DNA of 40,351 nt from an uncultured Clostridia bacterium (GCA_944386295.1 CALXAO010000103.1:1-40351); one strand, 5' to 3'; numbered from the stretch's first letter, positions 23,363-32,057 are shown. Translations and numbers: made by a program. The notes: generated from the sequence alone by a model not told the origin.

Positions 23363-24109
23363 TTATTTAAAATGATAAAATTCTGTTTCTTTTCCTTCAA
23401 TTCGGCGGCTTATATTTTCAAACGCCCGACGGACTTTAGCCCTAGACACATCCATTAGCAAAACCCCTTCGTTTTGGGCAGCAATAATTCGATCATCGTC
23501 CGGAATCAGTCCCAACAACGGAAGACAAACACCGTCCATAATTTCATCAATGTTGGGAGCCGCACCTTTCCGAATCAAATCAGTCCGAATCCGATTTACC
23601 ACCAGACGAACCGAAGTCATACCTACAGAAAAAGCAAAGGCCGCCGTTTTTTCTCCGTCCGACACCGAAGTCGCATCCGGAGTAGCAACAATTATCAATT
23701 CAAAACGCATATCTGCCAAGCACCGTAATGCGGCACCGATTCCGGAAGGGCAGTCAATTAAAATGAAATCATACAAGGAGCGCTGCTCCAAAACAAAACG
23801 GCGCAGCGCGGAATAAAAATCAGATTCCGGTAGCTCCAAATGAAAGGGAGCAAACAGCAACGATAAATTTTCATGTTTCGGATGTGTACAAACAACCTGT
23901 TCTACAGAACATCGACCGGAAAAGAGATCCTCAGAGTCCAGAACTCGGTTCCGGCGCATTCCCAGCACAATATCCAAATTACACATTTCCACGTCGCCAT
24001 CTATGGCAAGCACCCGATGAAAGCGGGACAGGGCACCAGCAAGATTTGCTGTTAGCGTAGTTTTCCCAACACCGCCCTTGCCGGAAGCTATCAAGATAAC
24101 CCGACTCAT
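23363..24109 (-). CDS. minD: MinD-like ParA-family ATPase without membrane-targeting tail
   Basis: The 248-residue deviant Walker ATPase has GKGGVGKTT (about residues 10-18), switch I DGDVEMCNLDIVLG and switch II FILIDCPSGIGAAL. It aligns with MinD as far as SRAKVRRAFENISRRIEGK, where MinD has its NIARR-L-G segment. It then ends after eight residues (ETEFYHFK) without the amphipathic helix that anchors MinD to membrane. No minC or minE is in the window, and the next gene is the mgsA homologue. GGAGG lies nine bases before the ATG at 24109. Division-site placement is the family role, but without the tail and partners it is uncertain here. Confidence 0.85.
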   Translation of the reverse strand: MSRVILIASGKGGVGKTTLTANLAGALSRFHRVLAIDGDVEMCNLDIVLGMRRNRVLDSEDLFSGRCSVEQVVCTHPKHENLSLLFAPFHLELPESDFYSALRRFVLEQRSLYDFILIDCPSGIGAALRCLADMRFELIIVATPDATSVSDGEKTAAFAFSVGMTSVRLVVNRIRTDLIRKGAAPNIDEIMDGVCLPLLGLIPDDDRIIAAQNEGVLLMDVSRAKVRRAFENISRRIEGKETEFYHFK

Positions 24110-24156
24110 GCACCAATCCCTCCATTTCTGAATTCCGACTTAAAATATTACGTTTT

Positions 24157-24185
24157 ATTATAGCATACTTTCCAGATAAAATCAA
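24157..24185 (-). promoter_or_regulatory. sigma-A promoter of the minD-mgsA pair
   Basis: Minus strand: -35 TTGATT (24185-24180), 17-base spacer, -10 TATAAT (24162-24157) preceded by TGC (extended -10). The start is near 24150, giving a leader of about 40 bases. It shows that minD is transcribed separately from the mre operon; no strong terminator separates them. Confidence 0.85.
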
Positions 24186-24222
24186 GGACAGGATTGTAAA
24201 AAAATTTAAAACATACCATAGG

Positions 24223-26229
24223 TTAGGGAACCAGTTCCCCCGGAAGAGGCACACTGTCAAATGCATCTAAATTGGAAAAATAATAAGACAGTCCGTCTTT
24301 GACAACGGATGCTGTATAGGAATTTACATTCCGGCCGCCATTTTCAATTACCACCGCAAAGGCAATTTTCGGATTTTCCGCCGGAGCATATCCTACCATC
24401 AGCGCAGTAGGAAGGCCGTTAGATACTTCAGACGTTCCGGTTTTTACTGCAACTGAAACTACAGAAAAATCCAGAAAAGCACTATAGGCAGAGCCGCCCT
24501 GCTCAGTTACCATTTCCATTCCTCGCCGAACAATGTCCAACGTTTTCTGCGAAATCCCAGGAACAGAAAACACCGTGGAACTACTTTCCGTAACAGACTC
24601 ACCGGTTTCTCGGTTCAAAATCGATTTAATCAGATGGGGCTGCACACTGATGCCATTGTTGGCAACCGTAGCTACTGCAGAAAGAAGCTGAATAGGTGTT
24701 GCAGCATTATCGGTCTGCCCAATGGCTGCCAACAAATCTTCTCCACGATTCCACTCCCGTCCCTGAGCGTTTCGCCAAGATTCACAGGCAACAATTCCTG
24801 GCACTTCATTTTTTAGATCAATTCCCGTCAAAGAACCAAACCCCAGTTTCTTCGCATATTCCGCAAGCTTATCGCTGCCAATCTGACGTCCTATATCATA
24901 AAAAAAACAGTTACAGGATTTCTGCAGGGCCTGCGTAACATTAATGGTCCCGTGAGCAGTATAGTCAATACAGGAAGGCTGATACTGTTCATAATAAGTA
25001 TACTGGCCGGTACAGGTATACAAAGTGTTTTCAGTAATAACTCCCTCTTCCAAGCCGGCAATAGCCGTAACTATTTTATAGGTTGATCCTGGAGGGAAGG
25101 TTCCGGAAATTACCCGATTTACATAGGGATGGCCTTCATCCTTAGACAAAGTATCAAAATCTTCATAAAATGTAGACAAATTGTAATCCGGCCAAGAAGC
25201 CATCGAAAGAATTTCCCCGGTTTCAATATCCATAAAAATCGCCGCACCCGACTTTGCAGATGCTTCGCCGTTCTGCGCCCGGATGGAAGCAATCGTTTTT
25301 TCCAATGAATTCTCTGTAATTTCCTGCAAATTTTTATCCAGTGTTAAAATCACATCGTTTCCGGATTTAGCAGCATCGTCTTTCAAAATTCCCGTCACAG
25401 TTCCGGTAACATCTACCTCGGTATAGCGCGTTCCAGCTGTCCCACGCAGGTAGGATTCACAGATATTTTCAATCCCTGCCTTTCCGACAAGTTCGTTCAT
25501 TGAATATCCTTTTTCCACATAAGAATCCACCTCCGCAGAATCCATTTTTCCCAAATAGCCCAAAATATGCGATGCAAAATTCTCCTCAGTATAATTACGA
25601 GTGGACGCCATTGTTACTACAACGCCCCGAAGTTTGGACGCCCGCTCCCGAACTGCAGTAACTAAAGGAAGAGAAACATCTTCGGCAAAGGTATAAAAGG
25701 AGCCGCCGGAAGCTCGTTCAATCTCATACCGCACAGCAATTACATTCCGGGCCTGCTCCTTGGGAAGATCGGTCAGTTTATAATACTGAATCAGACTGTC
25801 CAACACTTGATCCGCCGTCTGATCAAGACTTCCGTCCCGTTTTTCCACAAAATTCCGAAAAACAGTAGAAAAATCAGTAGTTGTATAAAGAAAAGGTTGC
25901 TCAGCAGAAATAGGAAAAGTATCTCGATAATCTTCCCCATATTCTTCAAACAACCCTTCCAGAGCCGCAATTGTTCCATTTAGATCGGGACACGCGACTA
26001 GATTGATTTCCACTGAAAGTGAGGATGTATTTGTAACCAATGGTCGGCAATAACGGTCCAAAATTTCTCCCCGAACAGCCGGAAGAGTGCTCTTACTCAC
26101 CACCCGGTTCATGGACTGTTCCAGATAGGATGCTCCGTCAATCAGCTGAAGTTTAACCAAACGAAGCACGTATCCCGTGCAAATAGCCAACAAAATCCCA
26201 ATTACAAGAATTACACGACTTTTTTTCAT
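24223..26229 (-). CDS. mrdA: penicillin-binding protein 2, elongasome transpeptidase
   Basis: Class B PBP that cross-links lateral-wall peptidoglycan with RodA. The 668 residues include an N-terminal anchor (about 5-27), the dimerisation domain (AVRGEILDRYCRPLVTN at about 51-67) and the transpeptidase domain. Active-site motifs are S382-x-x-K (STYK), S438-C-N and K596-T-G. The ATG is one base after the mreD stop, with AAAGGAGG inside mreD. It is the last gene of the mreB-mreC-mreD-mrdA set. No rodA is adjacent, although clostridial clusters often carry one. Confidence 0.95.
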   Translation of the reverse strand: MKKSRVILVIGILLAICTGYVLRLVKLQLIDGASYLEQSMNRVVSKSTLPAVRGEILDRYCRPLVTNTSSLSVEINLVACPDLNGTIAALEGLFEEYGEDYRDTFPISAEQPFLYTTTDFSTVFRNFVEKRDGSLDQTADQVLDSLIQYYKLTDLPKEQARNVIAVRYEIERASGGSFYTFAEDVSLPLVTAVRERASKLRGVVVTMASTRNYTEENFASHILGYLGKMDSAEVDSYVEKGYSMNELVGKAGIENICESYLRGTAGTRYTEVDVTGTVTGILKDDAAKSGNDVILTLDKNLQEITENSLEKTIASIRAQNGEASAKSGAAIFMDIETGEILSMASWPDYNLSTFYEDFDTLSKDEGHPYVNRVISGTFPPGSTYKIVTAIAGLEEGVITENTLYTCTGQYTYYEQYQPSCIDYTAHGTINVTQALQKSCNCFFYDIGRQIGSDKLAEYAKKLGFGSLTGIDLKNEVPGIVACESWRNAQGREWNRGEDLLAAIGQTDNAATPIQLLSAVATVANNGISVQPHLIKSILNRETGESVTESSSTVFSVPGISQKTLDIVRRGMEMVTEQGGSAYSAFLDFSVVSVAVKTGTSEVSNGLPTALMVGYAPAENPKIAFAVVIENGGRNVNSYTASVVKDGLSYYFSNLDAFDSVPLPGELVP

Positions 26230-26230
26230 C

Positions 26231-26734
26231 TCAGCCTACCCTCCTTTGTCCAGGCAAACGCCGACCGTTCCGTATGCAACGTATAAAAAAATACAACAGA
26301 ATACAGGTCGGGAAATTCATAACCAGTTTCGGTAAAAGAATCGTTTGCGCAGCGAAAGTAAGCGGAACAAAAATCAGCATGCTTTCACATAAAAAAGCAA
26401 GCGCTTCGCACAACCCACAGGCAACTGTACAAGTCACTATACAGGTAAACACATTAGCAGACAAAACAGTTTTAGATAAAAAGCCCAAACTGTAACCAAA
26501 CACAAGAAATAAAATTCCATGTAGTCCAAACAGGCTACCTACGGAAAAATCACGCAGTAACCCGAAAATTATACCGTAAACGGCGCCAAACCTTTCCCCT
26601 TCCAGCAATGCGACACAACATACACCTGCCAGCAAATATCCGGGATTCAACCCACCAAATACCGGGCCTGTACAGCTTTCTAATAAAAAAAGCACAAAAA
26701 ACAATATATTGTAAATAATGATTCTATGTTTCAT
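26231..26734 (-). CDS. mreD: rod shape-determining protein MreD
   Basis: Small, very hydrophobic protein of 167 residues with about five membrane helices. It shows the family-like central motif GAVYGIIFGLLRDFSVGSLFGLHG, where Gly, Asp and Leu spacing is typical. It links MreC, MreB and the synthases in the elongasome membrane core. The ATG is 29 bases after the mreC stop. GGAGG precedes it by about 12 bases, a somewhat long spacing. Sequence identity in MreD is always low, so the call rests on length, topology and position. Confidence 0.92.
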   Translation of the reverse strand: MKHRIIIYNILFFVLFLLESCTGPVFGGLNPGYLLAGVCCVALLEGERFGAVYGIIFGLLRDFSVGSLFGLHGILFLVFGYSLGFLSKTVLSANVFTCIVTCTVACGLCEALAFLCESMLIFVPLTFAAQTILLPKLVMNFPTCILLYFFIRCIRNGRRLPGQRRVG

Positions 26735-26763
26735 GGAATATTAGGACCTCCGTCCCTTACCTC

Positions 26764-27603
26764 TTACTCTTCCAGCAAAGAAAAACTCGTAATCACCAAA
26801 ACCTCTTTCAACTGCTCAAAATCTGCCGCAGGCTGAAGAATCGCATATTGGGAAAGCCCATTCTGCTCATAGCCCAATTCCGCAATTGTCCCAAGCAGCA
26901 ACCCCTTCGGGTAAACCCCACCCAGACCGGACGTATATACTCGATCTCCCCGGTTAAGCACCGCATCCCGACTAAAATAAGAAACACGGCAAAGACTATT
27001 CCTGCGTAGCTCCAATGTACCCTCGGTCACACCAACATCCCCTGTGCTGAGAACCATTGCTCCAACTGAAATTTGAGGATCGGTAAAAGTCATGACGGTT
27101 GCCCAATTCAACCCCACATCCGAAACAATTCCAACCAGACCATCCTCGCAAATTACAACATCTTCTTTTTGAATCCCGACCGCTGTCCCTGCATTAATTC
27201 CAAAAGAAGACACCCAGCCATCTCTAGAAACAGATACGACATCAGCCGAAACATGTTCAAAACTATATTCCGTACTGACAATGGACAGCATTTTCCGGTA
27301 CCGTTCATTCTGCACCTGCATATAATAAAATTCACTTTGCTCTTTTTCCAGTTCCGCAATTCTAGCACGCAGTTCCCGGTTTTCCTCCTCTAACTGATCG
27401 TATTTGGAAAAAGTCTGAAAAAATCCGACCGCCTTGTTTTTTACCCAGGTAAATCCAGTCTGAATCGGAGTCACAATCATTCCAACCAGTTCTTTATGGG
27501 GCATTTTTCCGCCGTCTACCGCCAGATTCAGCATAAAACCCAGCAAAAAACAACACACCAACAGCAGTGCAATAAAAAACTTTCCGTGAAAAAAACCTCT
27601 CAT
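26764..27603 (-). CDS. mreC: rod shape-determining protein MreC
   Basis: The 279-residue bitopic protein has a membrane helix at about residues 8-28. A coiled coil follows (YDQLEEENRELRARIAELEKEQSEFYYMQ, about 70-100). The beta-barrel MreC core has FGINAGTAVGIQKEDVVI and VYTSGLGGVYPKGLLLGTI. It organises the elongasome outside the membrane. A TTG six codons upstream is open, but the ATG at 27603 has AAAGGG eight bases before it and is chosen. It starts 21 bases after mreB. Confidence 0.94.
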   Translation of the reverse strand: MRGFFHGKFFIALLLVCCFLLGFMLNLAVDGGKMPHKELVGMIVTPIQTGFTWVKNKAVGFFQTFSKYDQLEEENRELRARIAELEKEQSEFYYMQVQNERYRKMLSIVSTEYSFEHVSADVVSVSRDGWVSSFGINAGTAVGIQKEDVVICEDGLVGIVSDVGLNWATVMTFTDPQISVGAMVLSTGDVGVTEGTLELRRNSLCRVSYFSRDAVLNRGDRVYTSGLGGVYPKGLLLGTIAELGYEQNGLSQYAILQPAADFEQLKEVLVITSFSLLEE

Positions 27604-27624
27604 GCCCCTTGCCCTTTCCAATGC

Positions 27625-28638
27625 TTACGCTAGAATATTTTCCTGCTGAACCCCGTGCTTAATCCTTCCTTTATAATCCGGAGCGTTTCCCAAACCCGCA
27701 GCTACACTTTCCATAGGAGCCGCAGCATGAATGACTGCAATCCCCGTTTCTTTGGAAAGTAATTCTTCCCATCCATTGAGCAGACTGCCCCCACCCACCA
27801 GTGTAATACCGCTTTCAATAATATCAGAGGACATTTCCGGCGGAATTTTTTCCAAAGTCAAACGAATCTGATCCACTAAAAACCGAATCGACTCTCCCAT
27901 AGCTTCCCGAACATCATCGGTAGACAGAGCAACATTAATCGGAAGCCCCCGAACCAGATCCCGGCCACTGACAGTCATAAAATCGACCTGTCCATCGTCA
28001 TAAACCGATCCAATTGAAGTTTTCACTTCCTCTGCAGTGGATTCCCCAATTAAAATACTATGTGTACGGCGAATATAATTGATAATATCCCGGTCAAACT
28101 GATTTCCAGCACAGGTTGTTGAAGTGACAGAAACAATTCCTCCCAACGAAATCACGGCAATCTCCGTTGTTCCTCCGCCAATGTCTACAATCATTCGGCC
28201 CCGAGGTTCAAAAATAGACAGACCCGCCCCTAGAGCTCCGGCAATGGATTTTTCCAACACTGTTACCCGTTTCGCACCGGCTGCAATCACGGCATCTGAC
28301 ACCGCACGCCGTTCCACCGGAGTGGCCCGACAAGGAACTGAAACAGTAGCAATTACCGGAGAAAAACCGGTTTTAACCCTCCGAATATATTCCCGGAGCA
28401 TAATTACTATCTTTTCAAAATCGGCAACAACACCACCTATCATAGGGAAAGACGTCGCCACGGTATCCGGCGTGCGCCCCCACATTTTTTTTGCTTCCCG
28501 TCCTACAGCAACCAATTGCTTGCTGCCGTAAGTTTCCAGAGCCAGCACAGATGGTTCATTTAAAATAACACCTTTATTTCTTTTGTAAATCAGCGTATTA
28601 CACGTACCAATATCAATTCCGATTTCATTTGCACCCAT
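27625..28638 (-). CDS. mreB: rod shape-determining protein MreB
   Basis: Bacterial actin that directs lateral wall synthesis. The 337 residues show phosphate-1 motif IGIDIGTCNTLIY, phosphate-2 IVDIGGGTTEIAVIS, and adenosine motif GITLVGGGSLLNGWEELL. The protein has the usual length. The ATG lies 17 bases after the maf stop, too little for a separate promoter, so it is transcribed with the upstream two-component and maf genes. The family conserves IAGALGAGL, seen here as KSIAGALGAGLSI. Confidence 0.96.
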   Translation of the reverse strand: MGANEIGIDIGTCNTLIYKRNKGVILNEPSVLALETYGSKQLVAVGREAKKMWGRTPDTVATSFPMIGGVVADFEKIVIMLREYIRRVKTGFSPVIATVSVPCRATPVERRAVSDAVIAAGAKRVTVLEKSIAGALGAGLSIFEPRGRMIVDIGGGTTEIAVISLGGIVSVTSTTCAGNQFDRDIINYIRRTHSILIGESTAEEVKTSIGSVYDDGQVDFMTVSGRDLVRGLPINVALSTDDVREAMGESIRFLVDQIRLTLEKIPPEMSSDIIESGITLVGGGSLLNGWEELLSKETGIAVIHAAAPMESVAAGLGNAPDYKGRIKHGVQQENILA

Positions 28639-28655
28639 GGTCCGTACCCATTCCT

Positions 28656-29228
28656 TTATGATAATTTCAACAAATCAACACCAAATTCCGACAGCATTCC
28701 GTATAAAGTCCGGAGCGGAAGACCGACCACATTAAAATAATCGCCGTCAATCCGGTCTACAAACAAACTGCCTTTCCCCTGAATTCCGTATGCCCCTGCC
28801 TTATCTGCACCTTCTCCAGTTTTGAGATACGCCCGGATTTCCTCCAATGACAGAGAACGGAAAACGACCTCGGTACGGCAGATTTCGGTCCGAATTTTTT
28901 TCCCCAAGGCAACAGATACTCCACTATAAACACTATGAGAACGTCCAGAAAGAATCCGAAGCATCTCCGCAGCATCCGTCTCATCTTTAGGTTTCCCCAA
29001 AATCCGGTCGCAATAAACCACAGTATCGGCGGCAATTACCAATGAAACCGGGGATCGCTGTGCAACATCCGCCGCTTTCCGCCGGGAAAGTTCGGCAACA
29101 ACCCGAACTGGACTCTCTTCAATTAAAGACTCATCGGTTTCCGGCAGAATCACCTGAAACGGAACTCCCAACTGACGAAGAAGCTCAAATCTGCGAGGAG
29201 ACGAAGAAGCTAAAACAATATCAATCAT
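28656..29228 (-). CDS. maf: Maf family nucleotide pyrophosphatase
   Basis: Maf proteins hydrolyse non-canonical or pyrimidine nucleoside triphosphates to monophosphates (dTTP/UTP pyrophosphatase group in most Firmicutes). The 190-residue protein has the N-terminal ASSSPRRFELL loop, an ETDE motif, the catalytic ADTVV segment, and the KAGAYGIQGKG motif near the C-terminus. The ATG at 29228 overlaps the kinase stop by four bases (ATGA) and follows GGAGG by seven bases. Longer open starts upstream lie inside the kinase gene. maf next to mreB is widespread in Firmicutes. Confidence 0.94.
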   Translation of the reverse strand: MIDIVLASSSPRRFELLRQLGVPFQVILPETDESLIEESPVRVVAELSRRKAADVAQRSPVSLVIAADTVVYCDRILGKPKDETDAAEMLRILSGRSHSVYSGVSVALGKKIRTEICRTEVVFRSLSLEEIRAYLKTGEGADKAGAYGIQGKGSLFVDRIDGDYFNVVGLPLRTLYGMLSEFGVDLLKLS

Positions 29229-30988
29229 TCCGATTCCTCCTTCGGCAACGGCAGAAGCGTCGTAAAGCAAGAGCCTTTGCCCATTTTACTGGTTACACGA
29301 ATAGTCCCACCGTGCAGTTGCACAATTTGATATGCAATAGATAGTCCCAATCCGGTTCCTTCCTTTGAACCGCCCCGCGCCTTGTCTACCTTGTAAAATC
29401 GTTCAAACAAAAAAGGGAGATCCTCTTCCGGAATACCCACACCGGTATCTCGGACAGCAATCAATGCCATCCGGTCCCGGATTGCCGTAGTCAGGGTTAT
29501 CTGGCCGTTGACCGGCGTAAATTTAATCGCATTGTCCATAAAAATAATAAATAGCTGCCGCAGACGGTCATAATCCACTTCCATAATGGGAAGGCGAATT
29601 TCATTGTCAAGAACCAGCCGAATTCGTTTTCGGTCGGCAATCAGTTGCATACTGTCTCGCAAGTCCGCCAGCAACTTATTCATATCCACAGGCCGTAAAG
29701 ACAGGGTAATTTTTCCAGCTTTAAAACGGGAAATATCCAGCAAATCATTCACCAAGTGTTCCAAAGCTGTTACTTCGTTATAAATTCGCTGCTGGAACGT
29801 CACAATATCCTTGTCTTCGGTAACGGCACCATCCATAAGCGCCTCAATAGATCCTTTAATAATCGTCAAGGGTGTACGGAATTCATGAGATACATTAGAA
29901 ACAAACTCATTGCGCATTTTTTCCAATCGCTCACTTTGACTGATATCCTGGACAATAACTAACACACCAGCAATCCGGCTCCCGTCCCGGATCTGACTGA
30001 CCGTAAAACGAAGCACATTTTCCTCCCCGCAAACAACGGTACGCATCTGGCCGTCGGCCATGGAATGCTGCAGCGCCTGACGGACATCCGGAAACTCCAA
30101 CTGCCCATCTCCACACAAACGCAAAAGAGCGCTGTTATACCGATACAAATTCATGTTGCAGTCGTATGCGGCAATACCGTCAGACATGTTGTCAATAATA
30201 TTATTGAGTTTATCCCGTTCACTGTTAACCTGCCCAATGGTATTATCCAAAGCCGCCGCCATATGATTCAAGGAGGTTGCTAACGTCGACAATTCATTCC
30301 GCTCCCGTACTTTGACTTTGATTTTATAGTTACCCTCGGAAATTTCCCGGGCGGCAGAAGACATGTTTTTCAGAGGACGAGTAAACCGAAGAGAAAAAAT
30401 AACCGCCACAAAAATCGCAATAGGAACTGCAATTAAAGCAGCAATAAAAAGGATTCCCTGCGCTGATCGAAAAGTTTGATCAATATCGTCAACCGACGCA
30501 TGTAACAAAACAGCCCCGATAATAACAGTCTTCTGTCCGGCCTCATCAGTCACCCGAACAGGAACGACAACAGATATCATCGGGGTATCAAAACAAGACT
30601 CAAAGGAATTAGTAATGGTTGCAGTATTCTGAAATGCACTACGCACAATGGAAGCCTCTTCCTGTGTTAGTTGAGAAATATTAGTTCTTTCTTCTGAAAT
30701 AGGATACTTAAAGTTTCCGTCGGCATCCACTACCCACAGATCGGAGTTTACAGTACCATTTACAATTCTAGCATAATCCTCAAATACCCGGGGGCGATCT
30801 TCCCCCGAAAGCATTTCAAATTCCATTGCGCCAGCAACCTCCCGGGCACAATGGAGCATCAGATTTTGTTTTTCATTGTAGGCATAGTCGGAAAAAAGAA
30901 ATACAAAAACAATACTGGTGATCAGCGTCGCCAGCATTGTTACAGAAATAAATATTACAACCAACTTGGAGGTGATTCCTCTGAACAT
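29225..30988 (-). CDS. sensor histidine kinase (PhoR/WalK/ResE-like)
   Basis: The 587-residue membrane kinase has helix 1 at about 8-32, an extracytoplasmic sensor domain at about 33-175 and helix 2 at about 178-201. A HAMP linker follows at about 202-254 (RFTRPLKNMSSAAREISEG), then a PAS domain at about 258-350. The HisKA box NVSHEFRTP has phospho-acceptor His368. The ATPase domain has N, G1 (DTGVGIPEEDLPFLFERFY) and G2 (GTGLGLSI) boxes. It begins three bases after the regulator stop. The architecture is that of PhoR/WalK kinases. The stimulus is unknown, but co-transcription with mreBCD and mrdA points to envelope status (inference). Confidence 0.93.
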   Translation of the reverse strand: MFRGITSKLVVIFISVTMLATLITSIVFVFLFSDYAYNEKQNLMLHCAREVAGAMEFEMLSGEDRPRVFEDYARIVNGTVNSDLWVVDADGNFKYPISEERTNISQLTQEEASIVRSAFQNTATITNSFESCFDTPMISVVVPVRVTDEAGQKTVIIGAVLLHASVDDIDQTFRSAQGILFIAALIAVPIAIFVAVIFSLRFTRPLKNMSSAAREISEGNYKIKVKVRERNELSTLATSLNHMAAALDNTIGQVNSERDKLNNIIDNMSDGIAAYDCNMNLYRYNSALLRLCGDGQLEFPDVRQALQHSMADGQMRTVVCGEENVLRFTVSQIRDGSRIAGVLVIVQDISQSERLEKMRNEFVSNVSHEFRTPLTIIKGSIEALMDGAVTEDKDIVTFQQRIYNEVTALEHLVNDLLDISRFKAGKITLSLRPVDMNKLLADLRDSMQLIADRKRIRLVLDNEIRLPIMEVDYDRLRQLFIIFMDNAIKFTPVNGQITLTTAIRDRMALIAVRDTGVGIPEEDLPFLFERFYKVDKARGGSKEGTGLGLSIAYQIVQLHGGTIRVTSKMGKGSCFTTLLPLPKEESE

Positions 30989-30991
30989 CGG

Positions 30992-31681
30992 TTATTTTAC
31001 CTCAAACTTATATCCGACTCCCCATACGGTCTTAATGTCAAATCCAACCGTATCATCAATATCCAGTTTGGTCCGAATCCGCTTAATATGCGTATCCACC
31101 GTCCGGGTATCTCCAAAATATTCATACCCCCAGATATTTTCCAGCAAATGATCCCGGGTAAATACCCGACCAGGATTAGTGGCAAACAGCCACAAAATTT
31201 CGATTTCCTTTTTGGTTAAAATCACGGGTTTTCCATTGACCGAAGCCTCGTAACTATTCATATCAATCACAAGACCGGCAACTTCAATCTTTTTATTCCG
31301 TTCATCCACCGTATCATCTGCAACCCGACGCAATACAGTTTTGATCCGCATCATAACCTCGCGGGGTGAAAAAGGCTTAACCACGTAGTCGTCCGCACCG
31401 ATATCCAGACCAAGAATCCGGTCTGCCTCTTCATTTTTAGCAGTAATCATAATAATGGGTACGTTGGAAGACTGCCGGATCTGCTTACAGACATCAAACC
31501 CGTTAATTTTTGGCATCATAACATCCAATAAAATCAAAGCGGGATTATGTTCCTTATAGAATTTCAGCGCCTGCTCGCCGTCATAAGCGCAAATAGACTT
31601 GAATCCCTCTTTCTGCGCGTAGATTTTAAGTAAATCCGTGATTTCCTTATTATCGTCAGCAATCAGAATTGTTTTTTCCAT
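30992..31681 (-). CDS. OmpR/PhoB-family response regulator
   Basis: The 229-residue regulator has a receiver domain with acidic DD pocket (ADDN), phospho-acceptor Asp53 in LLDVMMP, switch Thr in MITAK and Lys in YVVKPFSPRE. Its winged-helix output domain includes LTKKEIEILWLF and the recognition segment GDTRTVDTHIKRIRTKL. The frame is open to 31696, but the ATG at 31681 follows GGAGG by eight bases and gives the family start MEKTILIADDN. It is the first gene of the seven-gene operon running to mrdA. Two TTGGTT-type repeats lie between its promoter and the ribosome site. Confidence 0.95.
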   Translation of the reverse strand: MEKTILIADDNKEITDLLKIYAQKEGFKSICAYDGEQALKFYKEHNPALILLDVMMPKINGFDVCKQIRQSSNVPIIMITAKNEEADRILGLDIGADDYVVKPFSPREVMMRIKTVLRRVADDTVDERNKKIEVAGLVIDMNSYEASVNGKPVILTKKEIEILWLFATNPGRVFTRDHLLENIWGYEYFGDTRTVDTHIKRIRTKLDIDDTVGFDIKTVWGVGYKFEVK

Positions 31682-31701
31682 ATGTGTTCCCTCCAACGTT
31701 C

Positions 31702-31729
31702 ATTGGTTTATACCTTTTTTGTTGGTTCA
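31702..31729 (-). promoter_or_regulatory. possible operator: two TTGGTT repeats in the operon leader
   Basis: Plus strand ATTGGTTTA (31702-31710) and GTTGGTTCA (31721-31729) share TTGGTT-A, spaced 19 bases apart, about two helical turns. They overlap the predicted start site just below the -10. Direct repeats at such spacing suit OmpR-family dimers, so autoregulation is possible. This is inference from one site only. Confidence 0.35.
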
Positions 31730-31757
31730 TTATAACACATTTTTCAAAAACTGTCAA
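31729..31757 (-). promoter_or_regulatory. perfect-consensus sigma-A promoter of the regulator-kinase-maf-mre-mrdA operon
   Basis: Minus strand: -35 TTGACA (31757-31752), 17-base spacer, -10 TATAAT (31734-31729) preceded by TGT (extended -10). All twelve hexamer bases match consensus. The start is near 31722, giving a leader of about 40 bases. It is the only promoter I see before mreB. Confidence 0.9.
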
Positions 31758-32028
31758 GGACAAGCCCAATTTAAAATTTAAAAAACACATAATTAATAAT
31801 ATATTCTTTTTTTTTTTCTATTTCCATCACTAAACGAACATAAACTAAAGGTGTTTCCGAACAAATTCAGGCTGTTTTTCCATGTTCTGGTTGAATTTTT
31901 ACGGCAAAAGACCGAATTGAAAACTTTTTTCGTCGCCGTTTTTCATAAAAAACCGACCTAAAAAGACCGCTTTTAACAGCCGGAAAATCCTGCAAAATGA
32001 ATTTTTTTTGAAAACAAAATTACTCCTA
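31758..32028. other. 271-base intergenic region between divergent operons, no gene seen
   Basis: AT-rich, with a run of 13 T broken by nothing near 31807-31819 and several A/T tracts. The 9-mer AAAAGACCG occurs at about 31906 and again at about 31962. I find no T-box, riboswitch or small gene with a ribosome site. The divergent promoters lie at its two edges, so most of it is upstream DNA for both. Confidence 0.5.
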
Positions 32029-32057
32029 TTGCAATAAAAGTAAATTTATGTTATAAT
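32029..32057 (+). promoter_or_regulatory. sigma-A promoter of asnS
   Basis: -35 TTGCAA (32029-32034), 17-base spacer, -10 TATAAT (32052-32057) preceded by TGT (extended -10). The start is near 32064, with a leader of about 50 bases and no T-box. Confidence 0.85.

Noticed and set aside
28124-28531. 135-codon plus-strand open frame
   Set aside because: Antisense to mreB, whose ATP-binding motifs are intact. The frame mirrors codon bias of the true gene.
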